36,926 nucleotides of DNA from NCBI GenBank assembly GCA_021808285.1, contig JAKBBV010000026.1, positions 1-36,926 of the forward strand. The letters are read 5' to 3'. The stretch comes from Pseudomonadota bacterium. Lineage in GTDB: Bacteria > Pseudomonadota > Alphaproteobacteria > Caulobacterales > Caulobacteraceae. Of the stretch, positions 8,827 to 17,924 are shown piece after piece (within the stretch, counting starts at the first letter, position 1; each line of letters opens with the position of its first letter). A model generated the notes under the pieces. That model did not search any database. It saw only the letters and a list, made by a program, of their open reading frames with translations, and was not told where the DNA came from. The position numbers and the translations under genes were made by a program.

Positions 8827-9527
8827 CAGAGACGGGCTCGAATTTGTTGTATGCGGGATTCGGCGGCCTTGGCGATGGCGCCATGATGGGCCAGCTGCAT
8901 ATTGAGAAGGGCCTCCTCCACGGCGAAGGCGGCGGCCACCGCGTCGGCGTCAAGGAACGACTCCACCGGGATCACGCATTTGCGCGTTTCGACAAAAGCG
9001 ATCAGGCCCCGCAGCTCCTCGTCCTTGAGCAGCCTCTCCCGGGTCCCGGCCCCCACCGCCCCGCCCATGGTCGTCTCAAGGCCGCGCTTGGCCGCCGCAC
9101 GGGCGACCGTTTTCACCAGCGCGATGGTCTCGTCGGAGTCGACCCCCGGACCGCCATAGCTGGCGTTCAGGTCGTTGCGCCCGACTGTCACCTCCGAGAG
9201 CTTGGTTCCGGCGTCGAGCAGTTCCTCGATCCGTCGCACCGCGTCTATGGTCTCGATCGTCACCCCGATGTGGTCGAACATGCCTTCCGGCACCATTTGC
9301 ATGTATTTGGTCATGGCGAAGGGGCTTTCGATCATCGGCGCCACCAGGCGACGCACTCCGATCTGCATCAGGAAACGCATGTCGGCCTTGGCTTCGCAGC
9401 CCCCGATCTTGACCAGGTAGGGCAGCCCGTTGCGGGCCGCGAAGGCCGCCTCCGCCGCGACCGTGTCGCAGGACAGACCCTCCGCTTCAAACTCCCCCTT
9501 CAGGGCGACAATCCGTGACAAATCCAT
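8826..9527 (-). CDS. HpcH/HpaI-type class II aldolase / citrate lyase beta-like protein
   Basis: The HpcH/HpaI fold is indicated by LVAPMIESPFAM followed by GVTIETIDAVRRIEEL and VGRNDLNASYG. The spacing of E92 and D119 matches the two divalent-metal ligands of pyruvate-dependent aldolases of this family. At 233 residues it is slightly shorter than the usual ~250-260. Family members cleave or form 2-keto-3-deoxy acids with pyruvate or use acyl-CoA substrates. In this locus it sits between rfbH and the HAD/ThDP genes, so it may prepare the two- or more-carbon donor for the ThDP enzyme. An AGGAAG ribosome binding site lies just before the ATG at 9527. The substrate is unknown. Confidence 0.75.
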   Translation of the reverse strand: MDLSRIVALKGEFEAEGLSCDTVAAEAAFAARNGLPYLVKIGGCEAKADMRFLMQIGVRRLVAPMIESPFAMTKYMQMVPEGMFDHIGVTIETIDAVRRIEELLDAGTKLSEVTVGRNDLNASYGGPGVDSDETIALVKTVARAAAKRGLETTMGGAVGAGTRERLLKDEELRGLIAFVETRKCVIPVESFLDADAVAAAFAVEEALLNMQLAHHGAIAKAAESRIQQIRARL

Positions 9528-9576
9528 AGGTCGGCTTCCTTTCCACCCGACGGGTGCGGCGTCTTGCCAGTAACGA

Positions 9577-10953
9577 TCAACGGCCTTTGTCGAGAAACCG
9601 TCTCAGCGTTGTCGCGGTATAGGCGAGGTGGTCCTCCGATAGCCCCGGGAAGAGGCCGATCCAGAAGGTCCGTTCGGTGACGATATCGGCGTTGGTCAGG
9701 TCCCCCACCACCCTGACGTTCTTATCCTTCATATAGGGCTGGCGAAGGAGGTTCCCGCCGAACAGAAAACGCGTCGCGATCCGGTTGGCGTTGAGAAACT
9801 GCACGAGGTCGTCCCGCGAGAACCTCGCGCCGTCCCGCACCGTGATGGGAAATCCAAACCATGACGGATCGCTCCTTGGCGTCGCCTCGGGCAGGATGAA
9901 GGCATCCTCCATCGGCTCAAGGCACTGTTTCAGGAAGGTAAAATTATGTCGTCGCGCGGCAATGAACTCATCCACGCGATCGAACTGCGAGAGGCCCACG
10001 GCCGCCTGCATGTCCGTGATCTTCAGATTATAGCCGACATGGCTGTAGGTGTATTTGTGGTCATAGCCATAGGGCAGATCGCCCATCTGACGGGTGAATC
10101 GCATCTCGCAGGTGTTGTCCTTGCCGGGCGCGCACCAGCAGTCGCGACCCCAGTCGCGCATGGATTCGATGATCCGGCGCAGGAAGATCTTGTCGGTGAA
10201 GACCGCCCCGCCCTCGCCCATGGTGATGTGGTGCGCGGGGTAGAAGCTGAGGGTGCCGATATCGCCGAAGGTTCCCACCAGCTTGCCGTCATAGGTGGCG
10301 CCGAGGGCGTCGCAGCAGTCCTCCACCACCCACAGCTTGTGCGCCTTGGCGATGCGCATGACCTCGCTCAGATTGAACGGATTGCCAAGCGTGTGCGCGA
10401 TCATGATCGCGCGCGTCCGGGGCGAGATCGCCTCCTCGATCCGTTCGGCCTTGATGTTGTAGGTGGGGATGTCAACGTCGACGAAGACGGGAACCAGACC
10501 ATACTGCAATGAGGGATTGACCGTGGTCGGAAAACCCGTGGCCACGGTGATGACCTCGTCGCCAGGCTTGAGCGCCTTTCCCTTGAGCGAGGGCGAGCAC
10601 AGGGTCGACAGGGCCAGAAGGTTCGCCGAAGATCCTGAATTGGTCGTCAGGGCGTGGCGCAGCCCCAGATACTTCCGCAGCCGCGCCTCGAAGGCGTCAT
10701 TGAATCGTCCCGTCGTCAGCCAGAAGTCGAGGGCGGAATCGACCAGGTTGCGCATTTCCGGGGCCCCCAGGACCTTGCCCGAGACCGGAACAGGGCTTTC
10801 GCCGGGGACGAAGGGCTGGGGCGCATGGAACCTGCGGGCATATTCGCTCGCCAGATCGAGGATTATCTCCCTCATCTGAGCCTGGTCGAGGTCCGTCGCG
10901 CCCGCGCCGGACTGTGGGGAGTTGGAGTCGAGTGGCATCCGGATGTCATCCAT
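9577..10953 (-). CDS. rfbH: CDP-4-keto-6-deoxy-D-glucose 3-dehydrase (E1)
   Basis: This DegT-fold PMP-dependent enzyme removes the C3 hydroxyl of CDP-4-keto-6-deoxyglucose. Two features separate it from ordinary sugar aminotransferases. The PLP lysine is replaced by His (H241 in [14 protein letters not shown]). The [2Fe-2S] cysteine pattern of E1 is intact: C214-X57-C272-X1-C274-X7-C282. Length (458 aa) fits the family, with ~60 N-terminal residues before the fold. E1 normally needs an NADH-dependent iron-sulfur flavoprotein reductase (ddhD/rfbI/ascD, E3), and none is encoded in this window. The gene starts 9 bp after rfbG. The product would be CDP-4-keto-3,6-dideoxyglucose, precursor of abequose, paratose, tyvelose, ascarylose and yersiniose. 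Confidence 0.93.
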   Translation of the reverse strand: MDDIRMPLDSNSPQSGAGATDLDQAQMREIILDLASEYARRFHAPQPFVPGESPVPVSGKVLGAPEMRNLVDSALDFWLTTGRFNDAFEARLRKYLGLRHALTTNSGSSANLLALSTLCSPSLKGKALKPGDEVITVATGFPTTVNPSLQYGLVPVFVDVDIPTYNIKAERIEEAISPRTRAIMIAHTLGNPFNLSEVMRIAKAHKLWVVEDCCDALGATYDGKLVGTFGDIGTLSFYPAHHITMGEGGAVFTDKIFLRRIIESMRDWGRDCWCAPGKDNTCEMRFTRQMGDLPYGYDHKYTYSHVGYNLKITDMQAAVGLSQFDRVDEFIAARRHNFTFLKQCLEPMEDAFILPEATPRSDPSWFGFPITVRDGARFSRDDLVQFLNANRIATRFLFGGNLLRQPYMKDKNVRVVGDLTNADIVTERTFWIGLFPGLSEDHLAYTATTLRRFLDKGR

Positions 10954-10962
10954 GATCTGAAA

Positions 10963-12069
10963 TTATAGTTGGCGCAGGCGCTCGCGATAGTCGCCGAGTT
11001 GACGCAGGGTGATTTCTCGCGCGTCGCCGCCTTCGGCGACATGGCGATGCCACTGCGCGATCCACTCCAGGGCGCTCTCAAGACCGAGAACAGGTCTCCA
11101 GCCGAGCGCCGATCTCGCCTTGGCGCAATCGAGCTTCAAAACCTTGGCCTCGTGTGGCTGGGGCGACTCTTCGAGGTCCCAACCGGGTCGACCCCAGGCG
11201 GACAGAAGGCGCTCGACGATCCACTCCACGGGTTGGGTGTCATCATCGGAGGGTCCGAAGTTCCAGGCTCCGGCAAACCCGGGTTCGGACCGCGCCAGAC
11301 GCTCCGCGATCGCCAGGTAACCGCCAAGCGCTTCGAGCACGTGCTGCCACGGACGTATGGCTTTAGGAGCGCGAATGATGGGGCGACAGCCCGTCACAAC
11401 CGCTCGCACGATATCCGGAACGAGCCGGTCCGCCGCCCAGTCGCCGCCGCCGATGACGTTCCCCGCTCGCACGGAAGCCAGACCGACGGGGGCCCTTCCG
11501 TCCTGCGATGCGGCCTCGAAGAATGATCGACGGTAGGCGGCGATGACGATCTCAGCCGCCCCCTTGCTGCCGCTGTAGGGATCCCAGCCTCCCATGGGGT
11601 CGGCTTCCCGATAGGGCCAGACCCACTCGCGGTTTTCGTAGCACTTGTCGCTTGTGATGCAGACGATGGCTTTGAGGCCGTCGGCCCTTCGGCACGCATC
11701 CAGCACATGAACCGTGCCCTGGACGTTGGTGGCGAAGGTTTGAACCGGCTCGACATAGGACAGACGGACCAGGGGTTGCGCCGCCAGGTGAAACACCACC
11801 TCGGGGCGAGCGGCCTGCACAGCCCGTTCCACCGCGTCCATGTCGCGGATGTCGCCTTCGATGTGGGTGACGGCGTCAGCGACCCGAGCCTGCCGGAAGA
11901 GACTCTCCCCCTCAGCGGGAAGGGCGAAACCCGTGACGTCGGCCCCAAGGCTCGAAAGCCACAAGGCAAGCCAACTGCCCTTGAAACCCGTATGCCCCGT
12001 CACAAGGACCCTGCGGCCGGACCAGAAGCGTTCGTCTACCAGCACTTCCAGGGCGCTCCATTCCGCCAC
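10963..12069 (-). CDS. rfbG: CDP-glucose 4,6-dehydratase
   Basis: The sequence near the N-terminus, [19 protein letters not shown], is the diagnostic RfbG/DdhB Rossmann motif. [19 protein letters not shown] and the YSGSK catalytic Tyr/Lys are also typical. The enzyme converts CDP-D-glucose to CDP-4-keto-6-deoxy-D-glucose using tightly bound NAD. The frame overlaps the 3' end of rfbF by 34 bp when started from the GTG at 12069. Another GTG at 12045, with GGAG 10 bases before it, would also give a normal N-terminus, so the start is uncertain by 8 residues. It is the second enzyme of the CDP-dideoxyhexose pathway. Confidence 0.93.
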   Translation of the reverse strand: MAEWSALEVLVDERFWSGRRVLVTGHTGFKGSWLALWLSSLGADVTGFALPAEGESLFRQARVADAVTHIEGDIRDMDAVERAVQAARPEVVFHLAAQPLVRLSYVEPVQTFATNVQGTVHVLDACRRADGLKAIVCITSDKCYENREWVWPYREADPMGGWDPYSGSKGAAEIVIAAYRRSFFEAASQDGRAPVGLASVRAGNVIGGGDWAADRLVPDIVRAVVTGCRPIIRAPKAIRPWQHVLEALGGYLAIAERLARSEPGFAGAWNFGPSDDDTQPVEWIVERLLSAWGRPGWDLEESPQPHEAKVLKLDCAKARSALGWRPVLGLESALEWIAQWHRHVAEGGDAREITLRQLGDYRERLRQL

Positions 12070-12803
12070 ATCTCTTCCAGGTGATCCCTGTCGCGAAGGG
12101 TGTCCATCGGATGCCAGAAGCCGTCGTGCCGGAAGCCGACAAGCTCCCCATCCCGCGCGAGCGCTTCCATCGGTTCGCGCTCCCAGATCGTCGAGGGTCC
12201 CTTGACGAGATCGAGCACGCTCGGATGGGCGACGAAAAATCCGCCATTGATCAGGCCGCCATCACCCGCCGGCTTCTCGCGGAAGCTCCTGACCAGGTCA
12301 CCCTCGAATTGCAAGGCGCCAAAGCGTCCGGGAGGAGAGACCGCCGTGATCGTCGCCTTCTTGCCATGCGCCTTGTGGAAGGCGATCTCCGCGGTGATGT
12401 CCACGGTAGCCAAGCCGTCGCCATAGGTGAAACAGAACGCCTCGTCGTCATCCAGATAGGGTTTGATGGCCTTGAGTCGCCCGCCCGTCATCGTGTCCTG
12501 ACCGGTATCGACCAGGGTGATTTTCCATTTTTCTGTACGGGCGCGATGAACCTCCAATTTGTTCTCAGCAAGATCGAGCGTGACATCCGCGGTGTGCAAG
12601 AAGTAGTTCGCGAAGTACTCCTTGATCATATAGCCCTTATAGCCAAGGCACACGATGAAATCGTTGAGTCCATGGGCGGAATAGATCTTCATGATATGCC
12701 ATATGATGGGATTTCCACCGATCTCGACCATGGGCTTTGGTCGAACGGATGTTTCTTCCCCCAGGCGAGTGCCCAGGCCGCCAGCCAGGATTACGGTCTT
12801 CAT
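12036..12803 (-). CDS. rfbF: Glucose-1-phosphate cytidylyltransferase
   Basis: The N-terminus [19 protein letters not shown] is the nucleotidyltransferase signature, followed by [10 protein letters not shown] with the substrate-binding Lys. [11 protein letters not shown] and [19 protein letters not shown] are characteristic of RfbF/DdhA. At 255 residues it has the family's standard length. It makes CDP-glucose from CTP and glucose-1-phosphate in the cytoplasm and commits the locus to CDP-linked sugars. It is the first gene of the minus-strand polysaccharide operon in this window. Any promoter must lie in or near the 84 bp upstream, which also carry two strong hairpins. Confidence 0.95.
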   Translation of the reverse strand: MKTVILAGGLGTRLGEETSVRPKPMVEIGGNPIIWHIMKIYSAHGLNDFIVCLGYKGYMIKEYFANYFLHTADVTLDLAENKLEVHRARTEKWKITLVDTGQDTMTGGRLKAIKPYLDDDEAFCFTYGDGLATVDITAEIAFHKAHGKKATITAVSPPGRFGALQFEGDLVRSFREKPAGDGGLINGGFFVAHPSVLDLVKGPSTIWEREPMEALARDGELVGFRHDGFWHPMDTLRDRDHLEEMWRNGAPWKCW

Positions 12804-12834
12804 TGAACGAACTCGAATTCCTTTTAAGCCAAAT

Positions 12835-12885
12835 GGGAAGAGGCGCGCGCGCCCCCTTCCCTCGAACAGGGCCGATCCCGGCCCT
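12835..12885 (-). terminator. Two consecutive GC-rich hairpins between the Asp-box gene and rfbF
   Basis: The 84-bp gap holds two inverted repeats. The first, at 12868-12885, has arms AGGGCC and GGCCCT around a 6-base loop. The second, at 12835-12861, has outer arms GGGAAG and CTTCCC on the coding strand with a self-complementary GC core. Their position just after the stop of the minus-strand Asp-box gene suits transcription termination. Neither is followed by a U-run, so intrinsic termination is not certain. Because only 31 bp separate the second hairpin from rfbF, it could instead lie in the rfb leader. Confidence 0.45.
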
Positions 12886-12887
12886 CG

Positions 12888-15800
12888 CTAACGCCCGCCG
12901 CCGTCGGTGGTTGCAGGCCCCCCTGATGAAACGCGGCCGATTGTGGCTTCCGGCGTCGCCTTTAGGTCGGCCGCCAGCGCCGATTCCGCCGCCTGCGCCC
13001 CGGTTCGCTGATCCGGCGTCGGTCCGCCGTCGGCGCCATCGACCGCCGCCTGCAGCTTGGCCAGGCGCATGGCCAGCTCGGCCAGACTGCCGGAGGCCTG
13101 AGGATTGAGACCGGCCGCCGCGGCCGGCGAGGCCGCCGCCTGGGCCTCAAGGGCCCGCAGTCCGGCGCCGGCCGCGAGCCGGTCCGCCTCAAGCCGCCGC
13201 GCCAGATCAAACTCCGCCGCATAGGCGCCCGCGGGCGCGCTCACCCGGGGATCAGGCGCCACCTGCAGCGGTTCAGTGAAGCTCTCTCCATCCACCGCGA
13301 GGGTGACGCTATAGGCGCCCGGCGGCGCCCACACTCCGCCAGGGCCGGGGCCTTCCCCGCCTCCCGGAGGCAGGCCGGGCGGCGTGGCGTAGCGCAGATC
13401 CCAGACGAAACGATGCGTCCCTGCGGCGGCCGAAGGCGGCGCGGAGCGGGGCAGCCATTGCGGAGCGATGTCCAGCTTGGCCAGATCCGGCGGCGGCGCC
13501 ACATCGGCGCTGGAATAGGCGCGCACCAGGGCGCCCTTGGCGTCCCGGATGGTCAGGGTGAGCGGGCCCTTGGCGTCAGCGGCCAGGCGATAGTCGATGA
13601 AGGCGCCGAACGGCGGGTTCGCCGCCATGGGTTCGTCCTTGGGCATGGGCGTGCCGGTGAAACTCTCAGGCCGCACGCGGATCGCCGTCGCCGGGTGAAA
13701 GAGTCGCGTGGCCTCCCCGCGCGCTTTGACGTCGGCGGCCATTTCCCGCAGCGGGGCGATATCGTCGAGGACAAAGAAGCCGCGCCCATGGGTGGCGATG
13801 ACCAGATCCTCGCCATGCACGGTCATGTCGCGCACCGAGGTGACCGGCAGACCCGCCTGCAGCGGCGTCCAGTGATCGCCCCCGTCGAAGGAGACATAGG
13901 CGCCGCGTTCCGTCCCGGCGAACAGAAGCCCCTGCTGAACCGGGTCCTCGCGCACCACATTGACGCTCCCCCCGGCGCTGGGGTGGGGCAGCCCCTCATC
14001 GATCTCGGTCCAGGTTGCGCCGCCGTCCCGGGTGCGCAGGATGTGCGGCGCCGGATCATCCAGGCGATGGCGATCCACGGCGATCCAGGCGGTCTGGGCG
14101 TCGAAGTGCGAGGGCTCGACCGCGCCGATCTTCGACCAGTCGGAGAGTCCCTTGGGCGTGACGTCGCTCCAGTGCGCGCCGCCGTCCCGGGTCCGCCAGA
14201 CCAGGCCGTCGTCCGTTCCCGCCCAGATATCCCTGGCGTCTCGCGGCGAGGGCCCGATGGCGTAGACGACGCCTCGCCGAGGGCCAGGCGTATCGGTGTC
14301 GGCGCGGGTGGGCGCATCGAGGCTCGCGGGCGGCGCGTCGTCGGGCCGGTCGAGCGCCGGGCTGACCGGCGTCCAGCTCGCCCCGCCGTCGGAGGTGGCG
14401 AAGATCCGCTGATTGCCGAAATAGAGCGTCCTTCCATCCGCAGACCAGACCAGCGGCAGGGTCCAGGTGCGGTGATAGTCCCCGGGGAAGGCGAAGGTCG
14501 GATCGAGGTCGCGCACCTGGCCGGTCTGGAGATTCAGCCGGTCGACGCGCCCGCCATAGATGAGATCCGGATTCTTCGGGTCGGGGGCGATGCTGTCGCT
14601 TTCCCCGCCGGGCGTCAGTTCGCGGAACTGCGTCATATTGATCCCGTCCCAGCCGCTGCCGGTGCGGCTTGGCGCGTCCGCGGCCCCCGAATCCTGCTGA
14701 GCCCCATAGATCCTGTAGGGGAAGCGATTGTCGGTGGCCACATGATAGAACTGGCCGGTGGGCTGATTGAACCAGGAACTCCAGCTCGCCCCCCCGTTCA
14801 TGGTCACGAGCGCGCCCTGGTCGACGCCCAGGATGCGGCGGTCCGGATTGCTCGGGTCGATCCACAGGGCGTGGAAATCATCGCCGGTGGGATCGCCCTT
14901 GAGCGGAATGAAACTCTTGCCGCCGTCGCGGCTCATCAGAACGATGGTGTCGCAGACCCAGATCTGATCCGCGTCCTTGGGGTTGGCGGTCAGCTCGCCA
15001 AAATACCAGCCGCGATTCCAGATGCGCGGATCGGCCGTGACCTTGGTCCAGGTCTCGCCAGAATCGTCCGAGCGCCAGAGCCCGCCCGGTTTGGCGTCGA
15101 TCAGGGCATAGAGACGGTCAGGCGCCGCATCCGAGACCGCGAACCCGATGCGGCCGGTGGTCTGCGGCAGGCCATGGCCCTCGATCCGCCTCCAGGTGAC
15201 GCCGCCGTCGGTGGATTTGTAGATCCCCCCGCCAGGGCCGGACGAGGGCGGATAGACGTTCCAGGGCGGACGCCTCGTCTGCCAGAGGGCGGCATAGACC
15301 GTGTTGGGGTCGCCGGGCTTGTAGGCGAGGTCGATAGCGCCGGTGTCGACGTCCTTGAACAGAACCCGGGTCCAGTGGGCGCCGCCGTCGGCGCTGCGGA
15401 ACACGCCGCGCTCGGCATTGGGCCCGTAAGGGTGGCCGAGGGCGGCGGCCAGGACGACCCTGGGGTCGCGCGGATCGATCAGGATGCGGGCGATCTGCTG
15501 GCTGTCGGTCAGGCCCCGCGCCGTCCAGGTCTTGCCGCCGTCGGTGGAGGCGAAGAGGCCCTGACCCTGGGCGATGTCCGAGCGCATGTCCGCCTCGCCC
15601 GTGCCGACCCATATGACCTTGGGATCGGACGGCGCCACGGCCAGGGCGCCTATGGAGGCCGCCGGCGCGGAGTCGAAGATCGGGGCCCAGGTGCGGCCCG
15701 CATCCTGCGTTTCCCAGACCCCGCCGTTCACGGCCCCGAACAGAAAGTGCTGCGGATTGTCCTGCACCCCGGCCACGGCCAGCACGCGGCCGCCGCGAAA

Positions 15801-15932
15801 GGGGCCGATGGAGCGCCAACTGAGGGCCGGAAACGGAGAAGAGGCGACCTGGGCGGCCGCCGGGACGCCATAGCCCGCGCCTAGCACCGCTACCGCGATC
15901 AGGGCCGCCGCTCGGCTCTTCCGCTCAGTCAT
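12888..15932 (-). CDS. Secreted Asp-box (BNR/sortilin-like) beta-propeller protein
   Basis: This exported protein of 1014 residues has about eleven Asp-box motifs of the S-x-D-x-G-x-x-W type (e.g. ETQDAGRTW, ASTDGGKTW, KSTDGGVTW, RSDDSGETW, ATSDGGASW, RTRDGGATW, VSFDGGDHW). They are spread over roughly residues 60-720 and suggest two multi-bladed propellers like those of GH74 or VPS10 proteins. The C-terminal ~270 residues include a probable beta-sandwich (APPGAYSVTLAVDGESF) and an Ala-rich helical tail. I chose the ATG at 15932, preceded by GAGGG, because a clean signal peptide follows (ALIAVAVLGAGYGVPAAAQ). An ATG at 15983 adds 17 unlikely residues. Often annotated 'glycosyl hydrolase', but catalytic residues cannot be confirmed here. 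Confidence 0.88.
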   Translation of the reverse strand: MTERKSRAAALIAVAVLGAGYGVPAAAQVASSPFPALSWRSIGPFRGGRVLAVAGVQDNPQHFLFGAVNGGVWETQDAGRTWAPIFDSAPAASIGALAVAPSDPKVIWVGTGEADMRSDIAQGQGLFASTDGGKTWTARGLTDSQQIARILIDPRDPRVVLAAALGHPYGPNAERGVFRSADGGAHWTRVLFKDVDTGAIDLAYKPGDPNTVYAALWQTRRPPWNVYPPSSGPGGGIYKSTDGGVTWRRIEGHGLPQTTGRIGFAVSDAAPDRLYALIDAKPGGLWRSDDSGETWTKVTADPRIWNRGWYFGELTANPKDADQIWVCDTIVLMSRDGGKSFIPLKGDPTGDDFHALWIDPSNPDRRILGVDQGALVTMNGGASWSSWFNQPTGQFYHVATDNRFPYRIYGAQQDSGAADAPSRTGSGWDGINMTQFRELTPGGESDSIAPDPKNPDLIYGGRVDRLNLQTGQVRDLDPTFAFPGDYHRTWTLPLVWSADGRTLYFGNQRIFATSDGGASWTPVSPALDRPDDAPPASLDAPTRADTDTPGPRRGVVYAIGPSPRDARDIWAGTDDGLVWRTRDGGAHWSDVTPKGLSDWSKIGAVEPSHFDAQTAWIAVDRHRLDDPAPHILRTRDGGATWTEIDEGLPHPSAGGSVNVVREDPVQQGLLFAGTERGAYVSFDGGDHWTPLQAGLPVTSVRDMTVHGEDLVIATHGRGFFVLDDIAPLREMAADVKARGEATRLFHPATAIRVRPESFTGTPMPKDEPMAANPPFGAFIDYRLAADAKGPLTLTIRDAKGALVRAYSSADVAPPPDLAKLDIAPQWLPRSAPPSAAAGTHRFVWDLRYATPPGLPPGGGEGPGPGGVWAPPGAYSVTLAVDGESFTEPLQVAPDPRVSAPAGAYAAEFDLARRLEADRLAAGAGLRALEAQAAASPAAAAGLNPQASGSLAELAMRLAKLQAAVDGADGGPTPDQRTGAQAAESALAADLKATPEATIGRVSSGGPATTDGGGR

Positions 15933-15972
15933 TCCCGCGCAACCCTCGTCGTTTCGACAGCTTCGCTTTCGC

Positions 15973-15996
15973 CACAATCGCATAGCGCGATTTGTG
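15973..15996. other. Hairpin downstream of panB
   Basis: The 94-bp gap between panB and the Asp-box gene holds an inverted repeat: CACAATCGC, a 5-base loop, then GCGATTTGTG with one bulged T. It is nested inside a weaker TTTCGC/GCGAAA pair. No T-run follows on either strand. It may act as a Rho-aided terminator or mRNA-stabilising structure for panB. The function is inferred from position only. Confidence 0.4.
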
Positions 15997-16026
15997 TGAC
16001 GGTGGAGCGAAAATTACGTGAAAATG

Positions 16027-16869
16027 TCAGGCCTTGGCGGAGGCGAAATAGGTTTCCGGGACGCCGGGAAACCTCCGGGCTCGCACATCCTGCGAATACT
16101 GGGCGACGGCCTGGGCGATCTCGCCCTTCAGATCGGCATAGCGCCGGACGAATTTCGGGGTCCAATCGAACATGCCCAGCATGTCGTCAGTCACCAGGAT
16201 CTGCCCATCGCAGACGGCCGAGGCGCCGATGCCGATGGTGGGGACGTCGAGCGTCGCTGTGATCTCCCGCGCCAGGGGCTCAGCGACCCCCTCCACCACC
16301 ACCGCGAAGGCCCCGGCCGCGGCGGCGGCCCGGGCCTCGGCCATGACGCAGGCCGCCTCCTCGGGCGTCCTGCCCCGGGCGCGGAACGACCCATCCGCCA
16401 GCACCGCCTGGGGCCGCAGACCCACATGCCCCATGACCGGCACGCCGCGTCGCGTCAGATAGGCGATGGTCTCGGCCACCGCCGGCCCGCTCTCCACCTT
16501 GACCGCCTGAGCGCCGGTCTCCTTCAGCACCCGGACCGCGTTGCCGAAAGCGACCTCCTTGCCGGCTTCGTAGGAGCCGAACGGCATGTCCACGACCACC
16601 AGCGCCCGCCGACTGCCGCGCATCACCGCCTGACCGTGCAGGATCATCATCTCCAGGGTGACGCCGACGGTATTGGGCAGGCCGTGCAGGACCATGCCCA
16701 CGGAGTCTCCCACCAACAGCAGGTCGCAGGCCGGATCGAGCATCTGCGCCATGGGGGCGGTATAGGCGGTCAGGCAGACCAGCGGCTCGCGGCCCTTGCG
16801 CCGGGCGATGTCGCGGATCGTCAAACGCGCGGGCGCGCCGTCGGAGCTTTGGGGGCGCTGGGCTGACAT
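16027..16869 (-). CDS. panB: 3-methyl-2-oxobutanoate hydroxymethyltransferase
   Basis: PanB is the first committed enzyme of pantothenate and CoA synthesis. It transfers a hydroxymethyl group from 5,10-methylene-THF to 2-oxoisovalerate to give ketopantoate. The expected active-site residues are all present: D55-S56 in LLVGDSVG, D94 in [11 protein letters not shown]124 and E126 in AVKVESG, and the catalytic E193 in [11 protein letters not shown]. Its 280 residues are slightly longer than E. coli PanB (264). It stands alone, without panC or panD nearby. The start ATG at 16869 gives the usual short leader before [11 protein letters not shown]. Confidence 0.96.
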   Translation of the reverse strand: MSAQRPQSSDGAPARLTIRDIARRKGREPLVCLTAYTAPMAQMLDPACDLLLVGDSVGMVLHGLPNTVGVTLEMMILHGQAVMRGSRRALVVVDMPFGSYEAGKEVAFGNAVRVLKETGAQAVKVESGPAVAETIAYLTRRGVPVMGHVGLRPQAVLADGSFRARGRTPEEAACVMAEARAAAAAGAFAVVVEGVAEPLAREITATLDVPTIGIGASAVCDGQILVTDDMLGMFDWTPKFVRRYADLKGEIAQAVAQYSQDVRARRFPGVPETYFASAKA

Positions 16870-16913
16870 GGGAAGGCCTCGACCGGGAACGACACAGCTT
16901 CAGTCGCGAGCCG

Positions 16914-17303
16914 TCAGAACTCGCGAAGGCCGCGCGTAACCAAAAGTCCCGCCGCGAGCAAGGCCATGGTCCCGGACATCCAGAGCAGGCGTCCGTCAAA
17001 GGTATTCCCCGACGTGAGCAGTTCACTCAGCCCGCGCGCCGCCGGCAGCCGGCTCATGTCCTCCAGAACCAGCTTTCCCGCCAGGCCGAAGGCGTCGAAG
17101 CGCACGAAGACGCCGGCGCGCAACATCTCCAGCCCGCCGATGAGGCCGCCAGCCAGGCCCAGCGTCCCGATGATCAGGCGACGCCACGCCCAGCCGCGGT
17201 CGAGACGGCCGGTGACGCGGGCCGTGAACAGATCCGCATCGGCGAAGGGCGGCGCCCGCGCGAACAGGCTCTCCAGCTCCGCTTCGAAACTGCGCTCAAC
17301 CAT
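16914..17303 (-). CDS. Small two-helix membrane protein co-transcribed with an ECF sigma factor
   Basis: A 129-residue product has an acidic N-terminal cytoplasmic segment (MVERSFEAELESLF) and TM helices at about residues 42-59 and 107-124. The ATG at 17303 overlaps the 3' end of the sigma gene by 8 bp, which implies coupling. A longer frame from 17399 has no support and would lie inside the sigma gene. Position suggests an anti-sigma factor. It lacks the zinc-binding HxxxCxxC motif of ZAS-type anti-sigma proteins, so if it binds sigma it does so through another fold. I do not recognise a named family. Confidence 0.72.
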   Translation of the reverse strand: MVERSFEAELESLFARAPPFADADLFTARVTGRLDRGWAWRRLIIGTLGLAGGLIGGLEMLRAGVFVRFDAFGLAGKLVLEDMSRLPAARGLSELLTSGNTFDGRLLWMSGTMALLAAGLLVTRGLREF

Positions 17304-17892
17304 GGGAGGTCCGCTCCTCATCTGCATCTGCGGTTTGGGCGACCATGCGCGCCCGGAGCCTATCCAGACCACGTTTGACATGGGATTTGACCGTTCCAAG
17401 CGGCGTATTCAAGGCCAGAGCCGCCTCGGCGTGGGAGAGACCCGCGCCATAGCAGAGGCTGACGCACATCCGCTCCGAGGGGGTGAGGGTCTTGAGGGCT
17501 TCGTCCAGGTCGAGACGGATGTCCGGACCCGGCGTCCCCGTCGAGGTCTCCCCCAACTCCGCGTCTTCCTGCAGCGCCAGGGCCTGCCGGGCCTCCTTGC
17601 GCCAGCGGCGGAGGTAGAGCCGCGCGGCGATCCGTCGGACCCAGGCGGAAAATGCGCCCTCGCCCCGGAACTCGGCGATCTCCTCATAGGCGGTCAGGAA
17701 GGCGTCCTGCGCGATGTCGTCGGCTGTGGCCGGATCGGCGCCCATGCGGCGCAGCAGGGCGCGCACGCCGGAGGCGTGTCGGCGGACCAGCTCCCCGAAG
17801 GCGCCGCGATCCCCCGTCATCGCCAGAGCGACGAGGTCGAGATCGTGGGCCGAGGCCCGGTGAGCCAGGACATGGGCCAGGGCTTGGGCCAT
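17296..17892 (-). CDS. ECF-type RNA polymerase sigma factor
   Basis: Region 2 runs from about residue 30 to 98 (AFGELVRRHA, DDIAQDAFLTAYEEI, AFSAWVRRIAARLYLRRWRK). Region 4 runs from about 128 to 183 (LTPSERMCVSLCYGAGLSHAEAA, LGTVKSHVKRGLDRLR), with the helix-turn-helix that reads the -35 element. There is no region 1 or 3, as expected for ECF sigmas. The start ATG has GGAGGGGG about 10 bases upstream. It lies between a DUF6249-like membrane protein gene (31 bp upstream) and a small membrane protein (8-bp overlap), all on the same strand. Target promoters cannot be told from the window. Confidence 0.92.
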   Translation of the reverse strand: MAQALAHVLAHRASAHDLDLVALAMTGDRGAFGELVRRHASGVRALLRRMGADPATADDIAQDAFLTAYEEIAEFRGEGAFSAWVRRIAARLYLRRWRKEARQALALQEDAELGETSTGTPGPDIRLDLDEALKTLTPSERMCVSLCYGAGLSHAEAALALNTPLGTVKSHVKRGLDRLRARMVAQTADADEERTSHG

Positions 17893-17924
17893 GGCGGCGG
17901 ATCCCCCTCCGACGGCGGCCGCGC

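Noticed and set aside
13413-15884. An 823-codon open frame on the plus strand, antisense to the Asp-box gene
   Set aside because: It is rich in Arg, Gly and Pro with no recognisable domain, and the opposite strand encodes a clear signal peptide and about eleven Asp-box motifs. Long antisense frames are expected at this GC content.
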